A model generated the notes under the pieces. It saw only the letters and a list, made by a program, of their open reading frames with translations, made no database searches and had not been told where the DNA came from. A DNA stretch of 40,813 nucleotides, from assembly GCA_937921695.1 (NCBI GenBank), contig CAKZTZ010000017.1, positions 1-40,813 on the forward strand, given 5' to 3'. Below, piece by piece: positions 25,107-33,114 of this stretch. The stretch is from an uncultured Sulfolobales archaeon. GTDB taxonomy: Archaea > Thermoproteota > Thermoprotei_A > Sulfolobales > Acidilobaceae. Within the stretch, counting starts at the first letter, position 1. Each line of letters starts with the position of its first letter. Both the position numbers and the translations under genes were made by a program.

Positions 25107-26789
25107 GTGTGGTGTGCGGCTTTGAGTTTTTCCAGAATTTCGCTAGCTACCATTGTTACGCTCGCGCTCCTAGTTTACGGTGTAGTTTACAGTTTAACAC
25201 CTTATTCTGCATCAGAGATGTCTCCTAGTGTTTTATGGTTTGTGGAGAGTAACCCTAGTGGTGGTGATGATTCTGCCCAGGCTTCCTGCATAGTTGGCGA
25301 TTACGTTATTATAGTTGGCTCGGATTCGAGTCCTGGTAATAGCCAGTTTAGGGTTGAAGTCAGGTTTAAGTCTAATGGTAGTATTGTTTTCCACATTGCT
25401 AGGGATTTGAGTGGTGATAACGAGTATCTCTCTGATTGCATTAGTTTGGGGAGGAAAGTTTTCACTGTGGGGGCTAGACCTGAATCTATCCCCCCTAAAG
25501 CTTTCATGGCCGTATTAGACGTTAGCTCTAGGGATTTTAGTGTTAGAGACTTGGGATGGCTGGGCTTATCGTCAGCCATAGTGTATGATGGTAGCTACGT
25601 TTATGTGGGGGGAGGCGACTTATCGGGGCTCAACCTTGTATTTAGGGTTGATAAGTTTGATCCTTCGAGCCTCTCTAGGGTAGCTACTTACAAGTCCGGG
25701 GGCCTCTCTGAGCATCATTCTGCTGTCGTTAGCATGAATGTTAACGCTAAAACCGGGCACTTATGGCTTGTTGGAGCTGCTAGGAAAGACTCCACTGATA
25801 GGTGGTGGGTTGAAGTTATAGATAAAAGTAGTATGAAGCTGGTTAGAAGCGTGGACCTCAACATACCAGGCTGGGCTACCGGGGTAGCTTCAGACCTTGA
25901 AGGTAACGTGTATATTGTAGGTGATAGGGGGGTCGTAGTTAAGCTTAACGGTGAAGGTCAACTTATTAAAAGAGTTGAAATCCCCGGGGTAGCCTTCTAT
26001 AAGATCCTCTTCTACGAGGGGGCACTCCTGATCCTAGGGCATGAGAAGATTACAGGCTACTACAGGCACGTATTATACGTTCTTGACTTAGACCTCAACA
26101 TTATAAGTAGACATTCTCTAAGCGCTAACGTAGAAGCAGACTCCTACTTAACCATAGGGAAAGCTATTGTCGAAAACAACATACTTTACGTTGCCGGCAT
26201 AAACAGAAAGCCTGGAAACCTCCAGTGGGCCATATACTCTATAGCCTTAAAACCCCAGCTCGTTACAATAACTATAACAGAAACTATAACTGAGACTAAG
26301 ACTGCAACATCAACAATAACGGAGACGACGACACAGACAACAACAAAAACAAGCACAGTAACTCAAACAAAAACCACAACCGAAACCAAGACTGAGACGG
26401 TAACGGAGACGAAAACACTACTATCAACAACTATAGTAACAGAGACGAAAACACAGACATTAATGGAGACTAAGACGGAAACCCTAAGAGAGACAGTGAC
26501 AACAACAAAAACAATAACAGTAACAGAGCCAAAAACAGAAACAGTAACCCGTACAGTAGCAGAACCTACTACGAAAACAATAACAGCCTTAGAGACTAGA
26601 ATAGTAACAACAACTCAAAAAGAGACTGAAACCATCAAAATAGCAGAAACCCATGAAGTCACAAGAGAAATAATGACAACAGTTACATCAACACTGGAGG
26701 TAATACCGTCAACACCCATAGTTGCAGCATCTATAGCCCTAATAGTATTAGCTATATCGCTAGTAATACTGTTGAGAGGTAGGAAGTGA
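25107..26789 (+). CDS. Anchored surface protein 2: propeller-like head, long Thr-rich stalk, C-terminal membrane anchor
   Basis: 560 residues, a paralog of the protein at 14712. It has a signal peptide (SLATIVTLALLVYGVVY), a head of repeated strand blocks (about 45-390), a stalk of TETKT/TVTE-type repeats (about 392-525), and an anchor helix (about 535-556) with tail RGRK. It lacks the TPTPTP run of its paralog and has a longer stalk. The C-terminal 40 codons are almost identical between the two at base level, whereas the heads differ moderately. It starts GTG in a leaderless setting, and ends 2 bases before the end of the convergent DUF4129-protein gene. Confidence 0.85.
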   Translation: MWCAALSFSRISLATIVTLALLVYGVVYSLTPYSASEMSPSVLWFVESNPSGGDDSAQASCIVGDYVIIVGSDSSPGNSQFRVEVRFKSNGSIVFHIARDLSGDNEYLSDCISLGRKVFTVGARPESIPPKAFMAVLDVSSRDFSVRDLGWLGLSSAIVYDGSYVYVGGGDLSGLNLVFRVDKFDPSSLSRVATYKSGGLSEHHSAVVSMNVNAKTGHLWLVGAARKDSTDRWWVEVIDKSSMKLVRSVDLNIPGWATGVASDLEGNVYIVGDRGVVVKLNGEGQLIKRVEIPGVAFYKILFYEGALLILGHEKITGYYRHVLYVLDLDLNIISRHSLSANVEADSYLTIGKAIVENNILYVAGINRKPGNLQWAIYSIALKPQLVTITITETITETKTATSTITETTTQTTTKTSTVTQTKTTTETKTETVTETKTLLSTTIVTETKTQTLMETKTETLRETVTTTKTITVTEPKTETVTRTVAEPTTKTITALETRIVTTTQKETETIKIAETHEVTREIMTTVTSTLEVIPSTPIVAASIALIVLAISLVILLRGRK

Positions 26790-26791
26790 GT

Positions 26792-27925
26792 TTATAGGTT
26801 CTTTCTAAGCTCCTCATAGTTTTTAACAGCATCTTCCGATATTGTTTCCTCTGGGGCTCCTCCAAATCTCAATTTTTCATATGCTAGTGTTATGTTTTTG
26901 AAAGGCTCTGATATGTGGCCTAGGAGGTTTTTAACTGTTTCCGCGTATTCTCTGTGTGTTGACGTATCTTTCATGTAAACTTTTGTTCTCTTCTCAACCA
27001 GCTTAACGGATTCCCAGTATAGTTTGAGCGTGCCTGCGAGCTCTCCCATTTTCGATAGCCATGGCCTCTTAGGGCTTCCCATGTCTATCACTTTAGGCGC
27101 TATGCTGAGGGCTGCGTAGAGAGCTCCTGCTATGAGGATTATGGCTATTAACGGTATTAACAAGTTTATGGGTATTTCTAGTGTAGTGAGGCTTAGGCTT
27201 AATGATGGTGTTGGCCTTCTTCGCGTTTGATATTTCGAGCTTTCCTGGGCTAGACTTGGTAGTCCTTGCTGGCCCCCGTATTTCCCCCATATGTTTTGAG
27301 CCATGTTTATGAGCTCTTCTATGACGCTCTTGTTCTCTCCTATTAGTCTAGCGGCTTCTTTAACCTGCTCTTTGGATATTAGTTGTGAGGATTTCTTATC
27401 CCCAGTGTTCTCAGCTATCCTTTTTAGAATCTCTAGGAGGGCCATGTACCCGGAGTCTGATAGCCTACCAGAGTTTTTGGATTCCCAGGCTTTGTCTAGA
27501 ATGCTGGCTATAGTTGAAGGGTCTACGGCGCCCGCTTCCATAATTCCTTCTACAATGTTTCTAAGCTCCAAGTCTTCTATTAGTTTTAGGAGCTCTCCTG
27601 AGTCTGAAGACTTGAGCGTTCCATAGTTGAAGCCTGTAGAGTTCTTTAAGGCTCTGTCAATCATGCCAGCTATAATCCTATTATCGTAGAGGCAATCTAA
27701 ACTATCACAGTTCTCAAGCCTAGAGGCTACATCCTGGATAGTCGAGTTCCCCGAGATTGAAGCTAGGCCCCTAAAGAGCCTTATAAGACTTTCTAAATCC
27801 CCCACAGCATATGGGAACCCTAAAGTATGTAAGCGCTCCGCCACTATGTCACTCTCCGAAGAGACTGTAAAACTAAGAGCTAGGATTACTGCAACTATTA
27901 AGGCCTTAACATATACCCATCTCAA
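26792..27925 (-). CDS. DUF4129-domain membrane protein, last gene of the MoxR operon
   Basis: 377 residues: N-terminal signal segment (VKALIVAVILALSFTVSS), a helical outer domain (about 25-245), one membrane helix (about 253-274, LLIPLIAIILIAGALYAAL), and a cytoplasmic tail with the DUF4129 pattern (TSTHREYAETVKNLLGHISE then ITLAYEKLRFGG and EDAVKNYEELRKNL). DUF4129 proteins accompany MoxR ATPases and DUF58 proteins across archaea and bacteria. Its TTG start overlaps the upstream stop. The final ~50 bases are found as a relic at 16293-16354. Confidence 0.8.
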   Translation of the reverse strand: MRWVYVKALIVAVILALSFTVSSESDIVAERLHTLGFPYAVGDLESLIRLFRGLASISGNSTIQDVASRLENCDSLDCLYDNRIIAGMIDRALKNSTGFNYGTLKSSDSGELLKLIEDLELRNIVEGIMEAGAVDPSTIASILDKAWESKNSGRLSDSGYMALLEILKRIAENTGDKKSSQLISKEQVKEAARLIGENKSVIEELINMAQNIWGKYGGQQGLPSLAQESSKYQTRRRPTPSLSLSLTTLEIPINLLIPLIAIILIAGALYAALSIAPKVIDMGSPKRPWLSKMGELAGTLKLYWESVKLVEKRTKVYMKDTSTHREYAETVKNLLGHISEPFKNITLAYEKLRFGGAPEETISEDAVKNYEELRKNL

Positions 27926-29043
27926 GGCGTTACACCCACAAGTATCAATATTAGCCTAGCCATATCAAATAAAGTAGTATAGTATCCTAGCATAATATTT
28001 TTAAGGGCCTCATCAACCCTCGCAGGGCTTAAACCTTCAACCCTGGGATCCCAGTAGCCGGCCATATAGGCTAAACCATATAATAACACTATCAGCAAAG
28101 CCCCTAAAATAAAGTTCCATGGACCTGGCTCCGCCTCATCAAACCTTGTGAGGAGCCTTATTAAGACACGCCAGACCACGCCAAGCACTATGAGAGATAA
28201 AGCCCACCTAGCTAGAATGCTCATTATAGGATCTTTAGGGATGACCTCGAACCTTGACAGGCTCAATAAAACAAGATAATATATTGGGGGGGAGAGAGCT
28301 AGCGACACTATCATGTTCCTAATAGATGAGAGGGGGGGCTTAATTGGAGCCTCAAAGTCTATGTCTTTCAAAACTTTAATAGCCACAGACTTAGATGGTT
28401 TAACATAAAATACCAGAGCTTCTGTTAAAGCTTTAGAGAATAAGTATAAACCTAAAGCCATGAAGCCAGCAACTATTACAGCACCCACAGGGTTAACAGT
28501 GAAAAAGTCAGCTAGAGGGTCGAGAACAGGCTTGCCAAGCCTTACACCCCTTAGAGCCGAGAAATAGCCCCAGAGAATGTTACCGAAATAGAATGAAACT
28601 AAAACCGCTAGCAAGATTATACCAGAATAACCCATAATAAAAGCCAGAAACGATGAAACACTGAACCTGAAAGAGTGGAGCTGCCCAGCCCTCCAGCCTT
28701 CACTGAAAACCCTTAAAGCCCCATAGAGGAAAACAGGGAGCACATAGACAGCGTTAAACAAAACCTCATGGTCTCCTCTAAAAACGTGGATAATTAGAGA
28801 CAAAGCATAAGCTACGGAACTACTATAAATCACAGCAGGCACTAGGAGTATCGTTGAAGAAATAACATAGAAAAAGTCGAGAGCAACCCTGAAATCAACC
28901 TTCAGACTAGGCTGGCCAGCAATATTGAGACTTGTAAGTATGGGGAACCCCGCTATTAGCAGGCTTAAATTATAGTAGAGAAGGGGCATTGCGAGGACAG
29001 CGGATATTATTATAGTAACTGTTATAGTATACGTGCTCCTCAA
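27922..29043 (-). CDS. Polytopic membrane protein of the MoxR operon
   Basis: 373 residues with about eight hydrophobic segments, for example AVLAMPLLYYNLSLLIAGFP, FLAFIMGYSGIILLAVLVSF, VGAVIVAGFMALGLYLFS and FILGALLIVLLYGLAYMAG. No catalytic motif is recognised. Overlaps at both ends (TTGA-type) tie it to the DUF58 and DUF4129 genes. It probably forms the membrane core of the complex remodelled by MoxR; that is inference from the operon. Confidence 0.8.
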   Translation of the reverse strand: MRSTYTITVTIIISAVLAMPLLYYNLSLLIAGFPILTSLNIAGQPSLKVDFRVALDFFYVISSTILLVPAVIYSSSVAYALSLIIHVFRGDHEVLFNAVYVLPVFLYGALRVFSEGWRAGQLHSFRFSVSSFLAFIMGYSGIILLAVLVSFYFGNILWGYFSALRGVRLGKPVLDPLADFFTVNPVGAVIVAGFMALGLYLFSKALTEALVFYVKPSKSVAIKVLKDIDFEAPIKPPLSSIRNMIVSLALSPPIYYLVLLSLSRFEVIPKDPIMSILARWALSLIVLGVVWRVLIRLLTRFDEAEPGPWNFILGALLIVLLYGLAYMAGYWDPRVEGLSPARVDEALKNIMLGYYTTLFDMARLILILVGVTP

Positions 29044-30374
29044 GCTAGACCCCTCACTGTTTCAAGTTTAGAAACTATCTTGGCTGCTGCATCCCATGGA
29101 GTTACCGGGATCGCTTTAACCCCTTCTTTCCTGAGTTCCTTTATTTTATCATAGGCTTTTCTAGTGTCTTCGTAGGTTTTAATCCTATAGACTGCTCTCT
29201 CGAAAGCTCCTAGCTTCTCGATCCCGTAGAGGTGCGGTATTATTATGAAAGAGTGGAATGTATAGATCTTTAGCGACTGGAGTTTCCTAAACTGGCGACT
29301 GTGTTTTGCCGCCCCTTCTACCGTGTTTACTAGGATCACGTTAACCTTCCCTCTTGAGGGTGTAGAGGCTAATAGTTTCATTACTAATTGCTCAGAGCTT
29401 ATTATGCTCTCGGGGCTTTCCGCGGAGCCTATTATACTCTCATAATCTATGTTTGAGAGAGTGTCTACAACCATCCTATAGCCTTTCCAGCCTCTTCCCA
29501 GCTTCCCACCCCATGTTTTACCGTTGCTCACTACTAGGAGTCCTACATAGTCTCCTTTACTAGCTAAATGCCTGGCTATTGTAACAGTTATTCTAGCTAT
29601 GTGTTCTAGGGGCGTGTTTAGATATGGCCCATATAGCATGCTCTTATCAGCTAGTACTAGGAAGAGCGTGTGTAAAGTTGACTCCCTCTCAAACTCTTTA
29701 ACCGCCAACCTACCCTTAGCTAGGGCTTTCCAGTAAACCCTCCTAACCTCGTCTCCAGGCTTGTAATCCCTAGTAGCATAAAACTCTGAGCCCTCCCCAG
29801 GCCTTTTAGCCCTAGAGAGCCCCACGCTCCTCGAGATCTCGAGGAGAACCTTTCTAAGGCTCTCACCTTCTCTAGGCTTAACTCTAACCTCCACAGCATC
29901 CCCGAGGGTTAGCTCGAGCCCCCTATAGAAGCCTAGTAAGTCTCTTAGAACAACCTTGAGAGGCCCGATCTTATGCCTACCAACTCTAGCTAAGAGCTCC
30001 GTCCTGTAATTTATACAGCCTCTTGGGGGTATAATTGCCAGCCCCCCAGGGGAGCCTCTCGTGAGCTTTAAATAGCTAGGGTATACTAGAGAGACTTCCA
30101 CAAGAGCTATGGGTATCCAAGAATTGTTGCACACATTATACTCTACTGTTAAAGGCTTACCCTCAATAGACCCCTCAACACTAGCATCAACCCTACACGT
30201 AGAGAGGGATGCTTGAGCCACAGCATTGTAAGCCCTGAGAGCCGCTAGGAAACCTATTAGTGCGAGGCCCAGAACTCCAGAGTCGGCAGCCCCGAACACG
30301 TCCAGGACTATGAGAGTCGCCGCTAACAATACGACGGCCGCAACCCTCCCCGTTGAAGCTACACTCTCGCTCAT
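29040..30374 (-). CDS. DUF58 / von Willebrand A-like protein
   Basis: 444 residues. Two N-terminal membrane helices (about 12-45), a beta-rich segment (about 60-150), then the DUF58 signature (EFYATRDYKPGDEVRRVYWK followed by ALAKGRLAVKEFE, near 205-235) and a von Willebrand A-like fold with FLVLADKSMLYGP as the degenerate metal-site strand. DUF58 proteins are the standard partner of MoxR AAA ATPases and may act as the adaptor to a membrane substrate. The ATG overlaps the DUF4350 gene stop by 4 bases. Confidence 0.9.
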   Translation of the reverse strand: MSESVASTGRVAAVVLLAATLIVLDVFGAADSGVLGLALIGFLAALRAYNAVAQASLSTCRVDASVEGSIEGKPLTVEYNVCNNSWIPIALVEVSLVYPSYLKLTRGSPGGLAIIPPRGCINYRTELLARVGRHKIGPLKVVLRDLLGFYRGLELTLGDAVEVRVKPREGESLRKVLLEISRSVGLSRAKRPGEGSEFYATRDYKPGDEVRRVYWKALAKGRLAVKEFERESTLHTLFLVLADKSMLYGPYLNTPLEHIARITVTIARHLASKGDYVGLLVVSNGKTWGGKLGRGWKGYRMVVDTLSNIDYESIIGSAESPESIISSEQLVMKLLASTPSRGKVNVILVNTVEGAAKHSRQFRKLQSLKIYTFHSFIIIPHLYGIEKLGAFERAVYRIKTYEDTRKAYDKIKELRKEGVKAIPVTPWDAAAKIVSKLETVRGLA

Positions 30375-31756
30375 AAAGCCTTCTCCTCTAAACCTTTAAC
30401 CTCCATTAGGGAGACTCCTAGAGCCTTTAGCACGTTCTCGCTTAACCCTATAGACTTCCTAGAGACTCTACCCCAGAAGACTATGGGGGGCCACAAAGTC
30501 TTACCTAGAGCCCTCCTATAATACTTGTTCATGAACCCCCAATATTCCCTAGCTTTAGCCCTCTCAACCCCCCTGGATTCTAGTACTCTCACAGCATCCT
30601 CAGAGTCTAAACCGACTCCAGTAAGAGACTTGAGAACACCGTCGACCATAGTGTAGAGGGTGAGGAAATCCCTTTTACTCAACCTAGCGCCTTCCGCCAG
30701 TATTCTCCTGCTAAACTCCCCGTAACCATACCATTCCACTTCCCGGACATCTTCTAGGAACGCGTCAGGCATTCTCTCTTCTCTACGCATCAATATGAGG
30801 GTTAAAGCTAGTATTGAGAAGATCATTAAAATACCAGCGAATAAAACGTCTCTAGACAGGCTCAAAACAATGTTGTTAAAGTAGTTTAACAGGGGGGGCA
30901 GCCAGGTTGAAGGATGTATAGCGTTAGCTATTATAGTGGCTAAGAGCGAGCTAGGATCTATAAGAGCAGCCTTCTGAGGGCTCCTCATGTAGTCGAGAGC
31001 AGCCTTAGGGTCTAAACTCTGATACTTGGAAGCCTCAATGTATATCTTACATTCGCCCCCGCAAAGGTGTCTTACAGTGGAGGATAAGAAGTCCTTGTAG
31101 GGCCCGCTAGCGTTAGACTGGAGAACCTGGTTGATAAATATAGACCCGTCCCCTAAAACTACGGCTTTAAACGCGCCCCTATCCTCGTAGTAGGCGTAAG
31201 CCTCGCCGGTCAATATATCTCGGCCGATGGGCGTGGAGGCTCCAATACTAGTTAAGGTTGAAGCCTTATCTAGAACCAGCAACCCCCGCCACCCCCAGGG
31301 CGTGTCAACACTGATGATAGGGTGGGGGTTCGGGCTTTGTACCCCGCTAATCCTTATCGTGGAATTCAGTGTTTCAAGAACCCTGTTAGAGTTGCCAGTC
31401 TCATCTCCAATGATTAAGGCTGTTTCTTCACATTTATTCCTAAACCCCCTTATAGATTCAACGTCCTTTTGAGTGTACTGGGCCTCGGGGGATACTATTA
31501 TTATTAAGGCTTTGGAGCAGTTGACTAGCTGGGCTAGAGCTTGAGTCCAGTTATGCACGGGGGTCACTGTATAATTGCTGGATAACATTGAGTAAATACT
31601 GTAAGCCCCGAAAGGCCCCCTGTTAAACGGGTGGGCCCCAACAGTTACAGGGATAGATATGGGCCCCTTCTCTAACACAGCTACTATCCCCACTAGTGCT
31701 AACGCTATCAGGAGTATGCCTGAAGCTAGTAAAAGCTTCCTACCACCTCTCCCCAT
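30371..31756 (-). CDS. DUF4350-domain membrane protein
   Basis: 461 residues: N-terminal membrane helix (LLLASGILLIALALVGIVAV), then a glutamine-amidotransferase-like DUF4350 domain (GPFGAYSIYSMLSSNYTVTP, ALIIIVSPEAQYTQKDVESI, VLGDGSIFINQVL), a second membrane helix (about 290-315, VLFAGILMIFSILALTLIL) and a cytoplasmic helical domain. DUF4350 proteins occur in MoxR/DUF58 operons, where the domain probably binds a ligand or partner outside the membrane. It starts ATG 32 bases after the small upstream gene. Confidence 0.85.
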   Translation of the reverse strand: MGRGGRKLLLASGILLIALALVGIVAVLEKGPISIPVTVGAHPFNRGPFGAYSIYSMLSSNYTVTPVHNWTQALAQLVNCSKALIIIVSPEAQYTQKDVESIRGFRNKCEETALIIGDETGNSNRVLETLNSTIRISGVQSPNPHPIISVDTPWGWRGLLVLDKASTLTSIGASTPIGRDILTGEAYAYYEDRGAFKAVVLGDGSIFINQVLQSNASGPYKDFLSSTVRHLCGGECKIYIEASKYQSLDPKAALDYMRSPQKAALIDPSSLLATIIANAIHPSTWLPPLLNYFNNIVLSLSRDVLFAGILMIFSILALTLILMRREERMPDAFLEDVREVEWYGYGEFSRRILAEGARLSKRDFLTLYTMVDGVLKSLTGVGLDSEDAVRVLESRGVERAKAREYWGFMNKYYRRALGKTLWPPIVFWGRVSRKSIGLSENVLKALGVSLMEVKGLEEKAL

Positions 31757-31788
31757 AGCTCCTCTCTCCTTGAGTCTCCCTATTAGTG

Positions 31789-32064
31789 TTAGCGGCTCTT
31801 CTCACTCTCAGAACCCCCTTTAGACATGGCGTAAACGTAGGCTGAGAGCCTCAGAGCATATAGTGATGCTGAGAGGAGAGTGAAGCCTGCGAGGGCTGAT
31901 AGTAGGGATGTCGCCACGTAGCCCCGCTCCATGTACCCTAGAGACCATAATATGAAGATGATCGACATGACAGCTAGTATTATAGATAGGCTTATGTAAA
32001 TGATCCACCTTGTGGTCTCGCTTATCTTAAGACTCATCTTAGGGATCACCGGCTCCCACCTCAA
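31789..32064 (-). CDS. Small two-helix membrane protein of the MoxR operon
   Basis: 91 residues with two membrane helices ([20 protein letters not shown] and [20 protein letters not shown]). No motif. The TTG start overlaps the MoxR stop (TTGA); an in-frame ATG nine codons on ([11 protein letters not shown]) is an alternative. It is likely a structural part of the membrane complex. Confidence 0.75.
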   Translation of the reverse strand: MRWEPVIPKMSLKISETTRWIIYISLSIILAVMSIIFILWSLGYMERGYVATSLLSALAGFTLLSASLYALRLSAYVYAMSKGGSESEKSR

Positions 32065-32990
32065 GGCCTGGGCACGGGTACTTTGGATAAAATATCTTTA
32101 ACTATGGACTCAGGCTTAACCCCCTCAACCTCATACTCAGGCTTCACTATTAACCTGTGAGATAAGGCTGGTATAGACGATAGCTTTATATCGTCTGGTA
32201 TAACATAGCTTCTCCCCTCCATGTAGGCTAGTGCTTTAGCTAGTCTCACTATGGCTATCCCAGCCCTCGGCGACCCTCCCAGCCTCACCGCAGGGTGCCT
32301 CCTAGACTCTTCAACTATGTTGGCAACATACTCGTATATAGAGTCTTCAACCCTAACTAAAGCAGCCTCCCTCACAGCCTGGAGTACTCCCTCCTTGCCT
32401 ACTATAGGCTTAAGGCTCCTCACAGCCTCTTCAATCTCGTCAGACCTCCTCAAAACATCTATGAACCCCTTATGAGAAGGGTAGTCTACGTCGACCTTAG
32501 CTATGAACCTGTCAACTTGAGCTTCCGGGAGCGGGAAAACACCCTCAAACTCTATAGGGTTCTGAGTAGCTATAACCATGAAAGGTTCCTCTAAAAGCAT
32601 AGTAGCCCCCTCAATAGTAACTTGCCTCTCCTGCATAGCCTCTAGGAGTGCTGACTGAGTCCTCGGGGAAGCCCTGTTAATCTCGTCTACTAGGACTATG
32701 TTAGCGAATATGGGGCCTAGCCTTAGCTTAAACTCTCCACTCTTCTGATCATAAATGTAACCCCCCGTTATATCGCTAGGTAAGAGGTCCGGGGTCATCT
32801 GTATCCTCCTAAAACTTAAACCTAGGAGGGATGCTATTGTTTTAGCTGTGAGAGTCTTAGCAACACCAGGAACCCCCTCAAGGAGAACATGACCCCTAGC
32901 GAGGAGAGACGCTAGTATAAGCCTCACCTCATTATCCCTCTCTACGAGAATCTTACCAGCAACATTCATAACATCTAAGAAAAACGTCAA
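32061..32990 (-). CDS. MoxR-family AAA+ ATPase
   Basis: About 309 residues. The Walker A motif is GVPGVAKT (near residue 42), Walker B is [20 protein letters not shown], sensor I region is [13 protein letters not shown], and the C-terminal lid follows ([19 protein letters not shown]). MoxR ATPases act as chaperones that remodel or activate membrane or metalloprotein complexes together with DUF58 partners. The chosen TTG (32990) is spaced about 9 bases from GAGGTG; GTG 33002 lies inside that ribosome site, and ATG 32969 is also possible. It is the first gene of six in an overlapping operon. Confidence 0.93.
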   Translation of the reverse strand: MTFFLDVMNVAGKILVERDNEVRLILASLLARGHVLLEGVPGVAKTLTAKTIASLLGLSFRRIQMTPDLLPSDITGGYIYDQKSGEFKLRLGPIFANIVLVDEINRASPRTQSALLEAMQERQVTIEGATMLLEEPFMVIATQNPIEFEGVFPLPEAQVDRFIAKVDVDYPSHKGFIDVLRRSDEIEEAVRSLKPIVGKEGVLQAVREAALVRVEDSIYEYVANIVEESRRHPAVRLGGSPRAGIAIVRLAKALAYMEGRSYVIPDDIKLSSIPALSHRLIVKPEYEVEGVKPESIVKDILSKVPVPRP

Positions 32991-33002
32991 AAGGAAAACC
33001 AC

Positions 33003-33114
33003 CTCATGCCGCGTTTAAATTAGCCCCTAAACAGCCCTAATAAATTTGAATCCAAATCCACTTACAAGCTACTATTTAACTTTCTAGATAATAGTAAGTC
33101 ATAAGGGAGCACCT
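33003..33114. promoter_or_regulatory. Divergent promoter region between the MoxR operon and the GlmS-like gene
   Basis: 112 bases. Plus strand: ACTATTTAAC (33071-33080) and GGGAG ribosome site before ATG 33115. Minus strand: AATTTATTAG near 33035-33044 and AATTTAAACG near 33012-33021 as TATA candidates for the MoxR operon. Confidence 0.5.
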
